Source of the DNA: Parasponia andersonii
Taxonomy: Eukaryota; Streptophyta; Magnoliopsida; Rosales; Cannabaceae
Assembly (NCBI GenBank): GCA_002914805.1
Contig: JXTB01000776.1
Span: 69,397 to 133,396, forward strand
DNA: 64,000 nt
Direction of reading: 5' to 3'
In this document: positions 46,880-58,432 of the stretch, piece by piece
How positions within the stretch are numbered: the first letter of the stretch is position 1
How the letters are laid out: every line of letters starts with the position of its first letter
Position numbers and translations under genes: made by a program
Notes under the pieces: model-generated
Database searches by the model: none
The model's input: only the letters and a program-made list of their open reading frames with translations
What the model was told of the DNA's origin: nothing

Positions 46880-48150
46880 AGCCCCAAATGATCATGCCGG
46901 TTGACAAAAAACCATTGTGGATGGATCCTATAATGAAATATCTACAAAATGGCGATCTTCCCGAAAACAAAGATGATGCAAAGCGACTTCGAATGAAGGC
47001 AGCCCGCTATATCATCTATGATGGGAAACTTTATCGAAGAAGTTTTAGCTCGCCGTTATTATTATGTGTTGATGAAGGAAAAGCACACTACATTATGCGA
47101 GAAATTCATGAAGGAATATGCGAAAATCATTCGGGGGGCAGGCACTTACGAACAAGGTTCTCAGACAAGGGTATTTTTGGCCAACTATGAAGAAGGATAT
47201 AATAGAATTTACCAGAAGGTGTGACAAATATCAACGATTTGCAACTGTTCCTAGAATGCCACATATTCCTCTAACTCCAATGACTAGTCCATGGCCATTT
47301 ACAGTATGGGGAATTGATATTATCGGAATACTTCCATTGGCACGATATGGATTGAAGTATGCAGTGGTCGCAACCGATTATTTCACCAAGTGGACAGAAG
47401 CAGAAGACTTGAGTACTATCTCCGTAAAAAAATGATATATTTTGTTTACAAATCTATAATCTGCCGTTATGGTATACCACATACTATAATTTCTGATAAT
47501 GGAAAACAATTTGACTGCGATGAATTTTGTAACTTCTGCGGCAACTTAGGCATCAAGAAGAGCTTCTCCGCTGTTGTTCATCCACAAGCCAATGGGCAGG
47601 TCGAACCTATAAACAAGATACTTAAACAGAACCTAAAGACAAAGCTAGAAGAGCACAAATTAGCTTGGTCAAATGTGCTTCTTGAAGTATTATGGGCTTA
47701 TCGCATTACTCAATGAACTGCTACTAGAGAAATTCCATTCTCTTTAGCTTATAGATACAAAGCAATGGTGCCAGTAGAAATTGGTGCAAGCTCTCTACGA
47801 TGATCTACTTATGAGCAAGATCAGAATAATGCACTAATGAGGATTAAGCTCGATCTTTTAGAAGAAAGGTGTGAGCGGTCTCAGCTTCGGATCACATCAT
47901 ATCAATAGTGCACTGCTCAATATTATAACTCTAAAGTCAGAAGCATGGAACTTGAAGTTGGTAATCTTATTCTTGGACAAGTTCTACCTAATAATAAAAA
48001 GTACGATGCTTATGTATTTGGACCCTCTTGAGAAGGACCATATGTTATTGATGCCATCATTCGACCTGGGACGTACAAGCTAGCTCGCACTGGTAGACAA
48101 AAGATCGAGCATGCTTGGAATGCAAAACAACTTCGTTGCTATTATCAGTA
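46880..48150 (+). pseudogene. Gypsy-2 integrase
   Basis: Linker 46888 on (KKPLWMDPIMKYLQNGDLPE). The zinc domain begins YIMREIHEGICENHSGG. A one-base frameshift near 47135 moves the reading to ALTNKVLRQGYFWPTMKKDI, and the last zinc Cys is Tyr (RRCDKYQR). Core: Asp in WGIDIIGILP, Asp in IISDNGKQFD (after another shift near 47430), Glu in HPQANGQVEPINK. The C-terminal part is readable to about 48150. Confidence 0.85.
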
Positions 48151-48159
48151 AATCTTCAT

Positions 48160-48880
48160 GTATATCTTTATGTATTTTCAACGACCTGGGGGCATCTTAT
48201 TATTCGTTATTCGTTGTCATTCATCAATAAAGATGTCTTTTCTTCGATTATTCAATTTTATTTAGTTCATCTTTTATAGTTTTATGGCAGTCTGTGAACA
48301 CCATAAAACTCGGGGGACAGTGGAATTAGAATGTTATCTCCTACTCACTTCCTAAGGGACTATGCAAATGTTTATTTAGAGGGGTTGGAATTTTAGATCG
48401 CCGAATTTTTAAAATTTCTTAAAATCTTAGGATTTTCTCCTCGCTTCATGTCATAGCATGTTGTATTACACAATTTCCCTATTCGAACAACAAAGTAACT
48501 AAGCAAAACTTTCATTGTTCGATGTGATATATTGCTATATTTTATTTTGCCGTGGAACTTTTGAAAAATAATATTGAGTTCGCATCACTCATACTTGTTG
48601 TTTTCTTAAGTGACCTAACCTATCCTAACACTTAAAACCCATTTTAAGTTAGTTGGATTCGAATCACAATAGCGTACCGATCAGTCACTTAATGATTGAC
48701 TACTTGGTTAAATTATACATCTTTACATTACAATGTAGTGCTTTAATTATTTTGCAGGAAAAAATATTTGACAAGAAAAATTCCATAAATTAAAGCTCTC
48801 ACCTGTATGTAAGCAAAGTATTACAAAGCAAAAAAGACCAGCCCGCATTTGTCTGAAACTTTGTAAAATAAAACAAAATA
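48160..48880. other. Gypsy-2 spacer between pol and the antisense region
   Basis: AT-rich non-coding DNA. No repeat array comparable with the Gypsy-1 minisatellites is visible. Confidence 0.5.
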
Positions 48881-48899
48881 ATTATGCAGATGTGCTCGC

Positions 48900-51018
48900 T
48901 CCACCTTTTTTAGTTTTGTTGCAGCTTCAGTTTCCTTCCAACTCTGGACAAACTCGACCACATATTCACCAATGATGGAAAAGTCAAAATTCGGATGCTC
49001 GTGGAAAATATTGTATATTATGATTCACGAGGCGATGTCACTAGCCTTTTCTTCGAGCTTCTTGCCTTCAGTAGCCCTGAACTCTTCTACATTCTGCGAG
49101 CCGCCTCTGCTGTCGCCTCCTTCAGAACGTCCGAATGTTCCAAGATGGTTTTCTCAAGTTCTTTAATTTTTTCCTCGAGCTTCTCCTTTTCAACTTTTTC
49201 TTGGCCAGATCCTCGCGCAGCTGTTGTTTCTCCAACTTGAAGGAATTTCTCTCTTTTTCACGAATCTTCTCCAAGTCCTTGAATGCTTAGGTCATTTCTT
49301 CGACCTTTTTTCCCTTCTCCATGCATTCAAGGACCGAGTCATACATCAAAATAGCAGCTACAGTAGTCTAAAAATATAACACACATTAGTACAAGAAAAG
49401 TGAGAAGATGCTTACATTTGCCAACATCCTCATTGTAGCACTAAAAGCGACCTTGGCTGGCCATTGCTTCATCCTCTCCCAATCTTCCTCAGAAGTGAAA
49501 CGGTCAATGAAGGTCGCGCTCAAGCCAGCTTTTTCTGGAAGTTGGCGAAGGAGTGTGAAAAGCTCCTTATCCTTGTCGGCCTGCCCCATTCCTCCAGATG
49601 AGGTGGCTGTTTCCTTGGATGGCTCAGGCTAGCTCACAATTTTAGTAGGCTGGGGGGGAAGCGAGCTTATAAGGATATCCTCGAAGGCAACTTTTCACTT
49701 CTTTGAGGTATTGACCTTCTCTTTCCCTTTCTCGAGGAGGGAGGTGTGTTGTCTGGTGTCTTGAACTTTGCAATTGACCCTAGTATTGAAGGTGGTGCTC
49801 AGAGTCCGTTGCCAAATGTCATTTCTATACAAATATAATTAGTTAGCATGCGAGATATATAATGCGATAAATAGAAAGGATAAAAGAAAAATTACTTTCT
49901 TGCTGCTGAGAAATTGGTGGCAATGGAGCTTCTGGAGATGATGGTTCTGGGACAGTAGGAGTGGCAAGTGCTTTTCGTTTCCTAGGTTTAGAAGATGAGG
50001 CACCCGCTTCCTTCTATTTCCTCTGCTTCTTCTTCGAGCTCGAGGGTTTAGTTGGATGGTTAGTAGATACTGGAAGAGCGGTTCCCTTTGGGAATAGCCT
50101 GCAAGCAACTAGGTTCTTAGTCTTCCCAAGCTTCTTCCAGTCAAATTATTCGATTGAAAGGTTGTTTATTTTATACACCCTTGTGAGCTGCTCTTTGGAG
50201 AGACCTGGACATTCCTTGTTATCTGCGATGACATACAAATGCGATCAGAATGATATATTTATATAGAGAAAGCTATAAGCTGAAAGTTACCTACCAGGGT
50301 TTTGGAAGAAGCCATTATCCGCGTAGTCAAAGTGGAAAAATAGATTTTTCCATTTTCCCATGTTGTTGCGGACCCAGTGGATGGTTGTTATTGCTTGATT
50401 CGACCACTTGCTTGCATAGAAGAAGTCGAAATCTGATAGGTTTAATTTCACTTGGTAGAACCAAGTGAACTCTTCAGGACTTGGGGATTTTAGACCTAGT
50501 TTATGGTATAATATATACAGACCTACCATGTATCTATATGTATTTGGGGTTAGTTGAAAGGGGACAACTCCATAATAGTTGACGATCGATTTTATATATA
50601 GATGAAGTACAAGGTGGACACCACATTAGAGAATTGCATCTGAGAATAAGACAGTTCCATGAGGAGGTGTGTATGGTCGATTGAACTCTGTAGGTAGGCG
50701 AAGGGGGACGTTGATTTTTTAGTTGCATACGATCTTTTTGAGCTTGTTTGTGGTATAGCTCGTCTTTATATTGGTACATGACTAATCTCCTTCTACATAG
50801 TGATAAACCGTTGTAAATGCAGGGACATCCCTAATATGCTGAGGCCATTGGTCTTGAGGGAAGTCGCCTATGCGAAGACTACTTTGCCTGGTCCTGGTTA
50901 TTTCTACTTCAGGTTTAAGCTCAAGATAGTCTTCGAGATTTATAGAGCTAATGCTTGTATTGAAGGATGATTCTCCTGAGAACGTATTCTCCTCCCTAAA
51001 TTCCTCACTACTTGACAT
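48900..51018 (-). pseudogene. Gypsy-2 antisense ORF region, Transposase_28-like
   Basis: Minus strand from 51018 (MSSSEEFREENTFSGESSFN). After a Ser/Asp-rich N-terminus comes the conserved part: LYIKSIVNYYGVVPFQLTPN near 50600, then YRYMVGLYILYHKLGLKSPS, EEFTWFYQVKLNLSDFDFFY and WKNLFFHFDYADNGFF near 50350. A variable linker follows. A segment at 49589-49430 (LFTLLRQLPEKAGLSATFID) and a long Lys/Glu/Leu coiled coil at about 49320-49100 (KREKLEEKIKELEKTILEHS) end it. The order of parts matches the Gypsy-1 antisense region. Function unknown; gaps may be introns or decay. Confidence 0.65.
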
Positions 51019-51039
51019 CTGAAAGAAGAAATATGGGAT

Positions 51040-51190
51040 GTATTTAGTCCTATGCAAGTATCAGGTATCCTTACTATATGCGAGTAATTTGGGACCACAA
51101 ATCCTAGGATTGATGTATTTAGTCCTATGCGAGCATCACGTATCCTTGCTATATACGAGCAATTTGGGACCACAAATCCTAGTATTGCAT
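51040..51190. repeat. Two-copy repeat, about 66 bp
   Basis: TATTTAGTCCTATGCAAGTA with following TATCCTTACTATATGCGAGT and GGGACCACAAATCCTAG recurs once directly after (51117 onward) with few changes. It lies just upstream, on the minus strand, of the antisense ORF start. Confidence 0.75.
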
Positions 51191-51531
51191 TGACAACAAG
51201 CTGTTCATCGAATTTTTTCTGATTAATCTACGGATGCATCAAAAATTGTTCGAACAGCTCTTCAGTGATTCGTCACTCGACTGATTTTGGTTTTCAAACG
51301 TCAAAATTTCATATCCTAAATTTCTTCTATAGGTTCGTCTATCAATCATCTAAAAGTAATTTATTCGATAAGTTAATGGAGAGATTCTGAGATATGCCCT
51401 TTTTTTAGTTCATCTGAATATGGGGATGGGTTTATGTTCGGGGCATTCAGGCTCTACGATTCGCCTTTCTATTTCTAGAAATAAGCTCTGTAAATAAGAG
51501 TTCTCTGGAAATCGAAGAACAATAATTCTTT

Positions 51532-51536
<5 letters not shown>

Positions 51537-51583
<47 letters not shown>

Positions 51584-51584
51584 N

Positions 51585-51627
<43 letters not shown>
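51537..51627. repeat. (GA)n(TA)n microsatellite with one N
   Basis: About 46 bases of alternating AG then about 43 of AT, joined at an N (51584). The frame through it (Ser-Leu and Ile-Tyr repeats) is an artefact. The copy number is probably unreliable in the assembly. Confidence 0.9.
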
Positions 51628-51629
<2 letters not shown>

Positions 51630-52012
51630 AAGCATCATGAAATCACAGCCGTAGATCAATACATTTAATTTTCGGATCTAATGGCCGAAGTTCACGCGGG
51701 AGTTAATTTTTGAAATTAAAAGAGTATTTTTTCGAAATTTGAAACATCTCGATTTGAGACAACAACTGACGTCATCGTTATCATCACAAAACGGAGAAGT
51801 CTCCTCGAGTTTTGCCACTCTCCTGAGAAAAGGTGACACATGGTTGCGTCTATTAAGGAAATGTACGCGTGATTTTGAAAAGATGGGATTTGAAAATTAA
51901 CGACACTTCAAGGATTTCAAGATTATATCATAATGTCGCATTTTTAAGCTCGTATTTATCAGAGAAGGAAGCTCCATTTTGTCCTAAAGAACTAATAGAG
52001 ATGGGTGACAAT

Positions 52013-52603
52013 TGTTGTGCGGTCTAAAACCTATATGTTGGTCAATGCCAAAAAGGGAAAGTTAGCGACTAAGTTGGACGCGTCAGATCGCATGAGAATT
52101 TTTCTAATCGAAGTGCGACCTCCTCTAAATAAGTTAAGTGCGACCAGTATGAAAAGGAAACTAGATCAAGCTTCATCAAATGAATAATCTACAAATAAAG
52201 AGAAATAAGTTTCTGAATGGAGATCGACCAATCATTCCATTTAAGTTATTACCCAATTATATTATTATTCGAATTATATTTTCTGATTACACACTTACTC
52301 ATTTTCACAATTAGAAAACATTCAGCCACCCTCACCTATATAAGGGGAGCACAGTGTTGCTATAAAAGACTTCTGGCTACATACTGTATCTCTCTTTCTG
52401 GACTCTCTGATCTTGAGACTTAACGAAACCCTTGTAATTCCTAAAAAAATAATAAAGAACAGTGTACGTAAGCTCATCTTTTTTGGGACTGAACCACTAT
52501 AAAATTCTTGTATTTTTATTTGTTTTGATTTGTTAACTCTTTTCACATACAAACTACATCTTGCAATTTCCTAAATTTATTGTTGACAAAACCTCCGTCA
52601 ACA
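52013..52603 (+). repeat. Gypsy-2 3' LTR
   Basis: TGTTGTGCGGTCTAAAAC ... CCTCCGTCAACA, preceded by a purine-rich AATAGAGATGGGTGACAA tract. TATA box (TATATAA) at 52337-52343. Confidence 0.93.
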
Positions 52604-52608
52604 ATAAT

Positions 52609-53126
52609 AATAATCAGAGACAAGACAAAATTAACCAGGAAAGCTATACTCGTTAGACTTGGGTTAGCATAATATTAATAAACCTAGGCAATCTGCAGTG
52701 GAAAAAGAATAGAAGAAATTAAAAAAATAATAACTGGGGAATAATAGGACTCATTTTGATGTATAATTAGTTAGTACGCGAACACACAAAATGAAGAGAC
52801 TTTCTTTTTTCTCTCTAATACGTCTTAGTAAACATACCTCTAATATATACGTAAGTAGAGATGTTTTGAAACTAATATGAACCCATAGATTTCAATATGA
52901 CTATTATAGTGACTGATGAGATGGAAATATAATGGTTTAATACTAGGTTCCTCTATCATAGAAGAGCAAAAAGAATAAACCCTATTGTACTAGCAGTTTA
53001 CACGCATACGGTTACATTGATACAAATACAGAGTAGGGTGATAAGTTTGACGAGGGACACAGCATATTTGATTTTCCACTACAACAAAGAAGAGGAAAAA
53101 AAATTACCCAAAAAAAAAAAAAATCA
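52609..53126. other. Upstream region of DLH2
   Basis: Non-coding. Words such as GTTAGCATAATATTAATA parallel the DLH3 upstream sequence near 59183 (CTAACTAATATTATAG). It should hold the DLH2 promoter unless Gypsy-2 displaced it. No clear TATA box is seen. Confidence 0.45.
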
Positions 53127-55542
53127 ATGGCAGGGCCTCAGTGCTGCGCTAATCCACCAACTCTGAACCCGAACAGTGGAGCAGGCTCCGTCGAACAACT
53201 GGCAGGACTCAAAACCTACGTCTCTGGCTCTCCCACCTCCAATTTTGCTATTCTTCTCATCTCTGATGTTCATGGTAATCATCCTCCACACTCATATTAC
53301 TTATCTCCTGAAATTAATTAGTTTTGTTAATCACTTAATAAGTAATCTTAATTAAGAATATAACCTCAATTTAACTTCTTCCCCAAGTTTTCGATTTGTC
53401 TCATCATTAATTTTTCTATTTAGGGTGCCCTTTGCGTTTCTTTTTATTTTTTATTTTTTATTTTTAATGTTAATCTTGTTAAGCAAAGGGATATAGAGTA
53501 CGTACATGCTTGAAAAGAGACTAGAGGCACGTAGGACCTGTTCGGCTGTTCCAGTAGTAAACAAAACTAATTACATGCATCCTTATTTAATTTTTTGAGC
53601 ATAACTAGTACTGAAAAGTACAATAACACCCCATTATCCCAACTCAATTTTCTTCTTCTTTACACGTTTGATTTTCGATCTTGCTGCAGGAAATCAAGCC
53701 CCAAACTTAAGGTATGCTATTCTCAAGAGAATTATCTGTGTTGGTCTATAAAATTTTGCTGCAGTTTCGGGTAATATTTAGCATAAACTGTATAGCAAAT
53801 TTTGTCTATGTATTTTATTTTCAATTAATTTAAGCTTGAACCAATTCAGTGTTTGATGTTTTAGGTAAAACCATGATCAGAAAGGGGAAGAATATGTAGG
53901 TATACATGTATACAGAGGAAGTACTCTGGTTAATTAAGCTGTATTTGACTCTGTTAAACAGACCCCAAATGGAAATGTTTATATCACATTCCAATAGTGA
54001 ATTTTGTTTAAAGTTTCCAGTTGTTAAAATTTCCAAACAATTGGTAACTATTATTTCTGAATTTTCAATTTTGTTGTAAACCGTTTTGTAGTTATGTTTA
54101 ATGCTACTTGATCTTGAAAGGAGGATAGCAGACAAGATCGCGGCTGCTGGATTCTTTGTTGCAGTTCCTGATTTCTTCTATGGAGATCATTTTGTATATG
54201 ACAATGTTAATAGGCCTCTACAAGTTTGGTTAAGAGATCATGGAACAGTATGTTGTTGTTGTATACTTGTCCCAGATAATTGTTTATACATCAGATATAT
54301 GCGCTTTTTTCTATTTTCGTTTGGGAATTAAATATAATCCAGATGACTATAAATTTGAGATTTTGGGGTTCTGAGGACTGATAATAAATGTCCTCACAGG
54401 ATAAGGGATTCGAAGATGCAAAATCAGTAGTTGAAGCTCTTAAATCCAAAGGTTTTTCTGCACTTGGAGCTGCTGGCTTCTGCTGGGGTGGTAATTGAGT
54501 TGGTTTTTGTTGTTAGCTTTTTATCAAGTGTTTTCTTTTCGCGTAACAGCAGTTTTGAGGTCATGATTTTCGATGATTCTTGTTTTTCTTTTCAGCCAAG
54601 GTTGTAACTGAACTTTCAAAGTCGAAATCTATTGAAGCAGCTGTTCTATTACACCCGTCCTTTGTCACCGTGAACGATATAAAAGGTATGGATTTCCTAG
54701 TGTTAAAACATTTCGATAACTTTAGGCCACTTTGTAAAGTGACATATTTATATAGTTCCAATTTCAGCCATATGGTTTTGTTTTGGAGCAACTAATGCAT
54801 AATGTACTCATACAAGTTCCCCTGTATGATCTATTGGTCATACATTTTACAATCCATGACTAGGGGGATTTAAGATATATAGGACTGTTGTAGACCTAAG
54901 TTTATCTGGTATATACATTTTGTTCTTTCAATGTAGCTGTTATTACCTTATAATAAAGATGCTTGGAAACAAATTCTTGTCCAAGTTTCCCATACGGACA
55001 TTGTCACAATGATTAACCATCATATAGATTAGCATTCTCTGCAACAACATTGTCTTATTAAATTGTAAATGGTCTTAATATTGGCAGAAGTTAATGTTCC
55101 CATGGCAATATTGGGTGCTGAGATTGATGATTATGGTCCGCCAGCCCTCTTGAAACAGTTTGAGGAGATCTTAGCTGCTAAACCTGAGGTAGGGAAGATA
55201 TTTTTTAGTTTTTTCTTTCCCTTTGTTGCTAAGCAAAGAAACATCTGTATGTTACAGAAACCATCGCAGAAAATAATAATAACACTAACAACAATTGCAG
55301 TCATAAGATAATGCCCCTAGTGGCTTTTGTCACCCTGGTTACTATTAAGATTAAGATAAGACTATTAAATTGCAATTATGTATTCCTATATTTTTGTATA
55401 GGCTGATAGCTATGTGGAGATATTCCCAAACGTTGTACATGGATGGACAGTGAAGTACAAAGATGATGATGAAGCTACAGCAAATTCAGCAAAGGAGGCC
55501 CATAACAAGATGTTGGACTGGTTCTCTAAGTATGTTAAATGA
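53127..55542 (+). CDS. Dienelactone hydrolase family protein, copy 2 (DLH2)
   Basis: Exons: 53127-53274, 53690-53711, 54121-54247, 54400-54490, 54596-54685, 55088-55188, 55402-55542; 720 nt, 239 residues, all introns GT-AG. Same fold and triad as DLH1: Cys in GAAGFCWGAKV, Asp in GAEIDDYGPP, His in VVHGWTVKYK. Compared with DLH1, exon 3 has one extra codon (DNVNRP) and exon 6 one fewer. The residue two after the nucleophile Cys-Trp is Gly followed by Ala rather than Gly-Gly. Exon 2 is diverged (NQAPNLR where DLH1 and DLH3 have YEAPNIR). No broken splice site or stop was seen, so I take it as functional. Probably cytosolic; substrate unknown. Gypsy-2 ends about 520 bp before its start codon. 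Confidence 0.92.
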
Positions 55543-56538
55543 ATATATGTATATTAAACTTTTGTAGCTTTAAAAAATAAGAAGGTGATGTTCAAATTTA
55601 GATGGCTCTTATAATTTTTCTTATTTGGCTACGATCATTATCTTCTCTCTCTTAATTATAGCTTGGCTTGTATGGTTTAAATAACTTCATTTTTATGAGT
55701 AGGGTATTCAACCGTTTAACGTTTAAGTTTGAGCTATATAATAGCTTAAATTAATGTAAGATGTATACTAGAGTCTCATGATTAAAGAAAGAAAGGTGGT
55801 GACATCAATTTATAATTTACAAAGTCTTAACAAAAAAACGAGAAAAGAGAGAAAAGGCCAGCTTAGCTGTTCTGATCCACGCCACCATGGACGCTGTCAG
55901 CTCTTCGTGATTGCTCTGTTATATGCTGAAGTGGAGAGCTCAAACCTGGAAGCAGAGAAAGATAAAGGTTGGCTCTTTTATGTGCTGAAACAGAGAGCTA
56001 GATTAGCCAGGGAAACAAAAAGATGAAGGGCGGGTGTCAATAAACGACATTAACGTAAAAAGGCTAATAGTTTTGAAAATGGCATCAGATGGAACCCGAC
56101 ACCTGATGGAAGACGACAATAAACTGAAAGACACCATTTGAAAAAGGACACCAGCTAAAACAAAAACTTCATTATTGTATAACACAAAAACATGAAAACG
56201 ACGATAACTAAAAATAAAATAAACTGAAAAACGACAATGAACTGGCATAAGAATAGAAAGGACAGTACAATTTAAAGAACAAAAACAAAATTTTAGTTGT
56301 CAATTCTTCGGACATTCTAAGAGTCACTGACTCACTAACCAAAATAGGACAGGGGCTAGTTTGGGATTTAAAATAGATGTAATTGAAAGAATATCCCTTG
56401 AATTGAGTTAAAATGTTCAATGCTTCAATTATCTCTTCGGTTTTTCAAAAATAATAGAAGTATTTTTTTGGATTAACAAATCAATTGAAATTTCATTGAT
56501 CTATCTAATTTGGCCAAAATTGGCATGTGAACATACCA
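55543..56538. repeat. DLH2 3' flank and DLH-array flank repeat, copy C
   Basis: After the DLH2 stop comes AT-rich 3' DNA. 55930-56250 (GCTGAAACAGAGAGCTAG, then CAATAAACGAC and ACGACAATAAACTGAAA words) weakly matches 40890-41200. Short frames in it are not convincing genes. Confidence 0.5.
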
Positions 56539-57442
56539 AGGGCATGTTTGACATTGTTTTTCGTCTCCTGTTTTTAGGGTTGTGTTTTCAGAAATAAGAA
56601 CAAAAATTGTTTTATAATGTTTTCATAAAACAATGGGTGTTTAGTAAATATTTTCTAAAAACATTTTTTAGAGAAAAAGAATTATATGAATATAAAAAAA
56701 CATATTTGCATTATAAAAAAAATATTTAGAGAAAAAGTCAACAGAGATTGACTAGAGATAAATTCAAGAGAATGAGGAGAGAGAAAGTCACAAGAGAAAA
56801 AGTAATAAAATATAATAATAAGAGAGAAAGTGATAAAAGAGAATAGGCAAATAAAAAGTGTTGAAATAGATAGAAGAAAAAAAAATTAATGAAAACACAA
56901 AAGAGAGAAGAAGTGATGATAATGCATGGGGATAGAAAATAAAGATAAAAATGTTATAAAAAATAAAATAGCAATGAAGAATGAGGAGATATAATGTGAT
57001 TAAAAAAATGAAGAGATAGAAAATGATGAGAGAGAAAGTGATGGAATAAAATGAGAAGAGAGAAAGTGATGGAATAAAATGAGGAGAGAGGAAATGACGA
57101 GGGGGAATGAGGAGAGAGAATGAAGATTGAGAGAAAGTGATAAGAGAGAATGAGGATTGAGAGAATGAAGAGAGAGAAAATGATGAAAAAAAAATTACGA
57201 AAAAATATGTATATAAAAGTCATATGAAATTTTTTTATTTTTTATTTTTTAGAAAAAAAAAAAGATTAAGAAAACACCTTAAAAACAATATTTTGTTGTA
57301 TTCTGAATTCTCTATTTTCTTTAATTTAAAAATTATTCTTAAAGAACAATACTAAACACCTTTAAATATTTTCAGAGAACAATTTTCTATTTTTAAAAAC
57401 AAAAAAACTATTTTTTAGTTATGACATCAAATACCTATTTTG
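56539..57442. mobile_element. Foldback element with purine-rich core
   Basis: The left arm (GGCATGTTTGACATTGTTTT ... GGGTGTTTAGTAAATATTTT) is an imperfect inverted match to the right arm (AAACACCTTTAAATATTTTC ... GACATCAAATACC). Between them (56750-57190) is a degenerate repeat of GAGAGAAAGTGATG and GAATGAGGAGAGAG words. The GTGTTTGGTAA-like arm is common in small plant Mutator-like derivatives. No target duplication was fixed. The long minus-strand frame in the core is repeat-derived. Confidence 0.5.
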
Positions 57443-58100
57443 GTGTAAGCAAGAAAAAAAAAAAGAAGAAAAAAAAAAAGAAAATTTAATGAATAAAAGT
57501 CTTATATTTTTTATAAAAAAAGACTTTTTTTTCATTCTTTTAATCACTTGACGTTGTTTTGATAAGGGTATCCCAGTATTTCTAATAAAATTCTTAATTT
57601 TGACAAAATTATTAGACAACTTGTATTATTAGTTCCTCAAAAGTAAGGCTGACCTGTTAAATTTACGCAACATATTTCTCATCTCATCATTAAGGTTTTT
57701 TGTCATGTCATATATGCTTTAGAATACACTTAAAAAAAAAAAGGGAAAAAAAAAAAAGAAAGCGGCTAGATAAACTGTAGTTAAGAGTTCAAACGACAAC
57801 TTGAGTTGAAAGCGACACGTCTTTCCTAGCGTAGAAGTTTTCTATATTAACGACATGACATCTTTTCATGTCACACGTCGTTACTTGAAATTTTTTTTCG
57901 CCGTCGATTAGATAATTCCGCAACAGATTAGAAGTCTACTACTTTTTGTCCTGAAAATGACACGTGGCCAATCGCATACAGCAATGAAAATAGAAATTAT
58001 TATTGGTATTATTATTATTTTTGAATGAATACTCCTCCAAAAGAGGGAGACAGTAGTTTCTTTGGTTTTCTACTAAAACAAAGAAAGAAGAAAGAACTCA
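57443..58100. other. Spacer before the DLH pseudo-exon
   Basis: Poly-A rich runs, then 57860-57990, which matches 41240-41400 in the DLH2 upstream region. No gene seen. Confidence 0.5.
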
Positions 58101-58203
58101 ATGGATCAGTGCTGCTCTCATCCGCCAGCTCTCAACCCAAATGGCGAAGCAGGCACCAGTGAACAACTGGGAGGCCTCAAAACCTACATCACTGATATAT
58201 TTG
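58101..58203 (+). pseudogene. DLH exon 1 remnant, shortened
   Basis: ATG at 58101 opens MDQCCSHPPALNPNGEAGTS, then EQLGGLKTYITDIF, with a normal donor (GGTAAG) at 58204. Against exon 1 of DLH3 (148 nt) it lacks 6 nt near the start and 39 nt that encode the first core strand, both in frame, giving 103 nt with the same intron phase. No own exons 2-7 follow before DLH3. It could be a dead copy, or an alternative first exon that splices to DLH3 exon 2 at 60311, but without the first core strand a product would probably not fold. Confidence 0.8.
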
Positions 58204-58432
58204 GTAAGAACTTAAAAATAATAATAATAATAATAATAAAATAATAAATTACATAATATCTTATATCATTACAACAAGTCAAACTTAGGATTCAAACTTT
58301 GATTATGCTCTAATTTAGCTATTGTTAAGAAATTAATTAATTAATGTAGGGTTTTTTTTTTTACTAATGGCATATAAAATTGATATAATTCCTTTAAAGA
58401 CACGCCACAGTACACAAAACCATAGTAGACTT

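Larger units (their letters stand above)
41803..52603 (+). mobile_element. Gypsy-2: Ty3/gypsy retrotransposon, Tat type, with antisense ORF
   Basis: 10.8 kb. LTRs 41803-42398 and 52013-52603 start TGTTGTGC and end GTCAACA. A perfect 5-bp target duplication ATAAT flanks it (41798-41802 and 52604-52608). Plus-strand order: gag, protease, reverse transcriptase/RNase H, second RNase H, integrase, then a minus-strand reading region, purine tract and LTR. Proteins carry stops, shifts and lost catalytic or zinc residues. LTRs differ by an estimated 8%, so it is old but complete in structure. It sits about 520 bp upstream of the DLH2 start codon. Confidence 0.92.

Noticed and set aside
51447..51659. 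Minus-strand frame of Ser-Leu and Ile-Tyr repeats
   Set aside because: Product of the (GA)n(TA)n microsatellite.
57223..57954. Minus-strand 89-residue Ser/Phe/Leu frame around 56954-57223
   Set aside because: Derived from the purine-rich repeat in the foldback element; composition and periodicity follow the DNA repeat.
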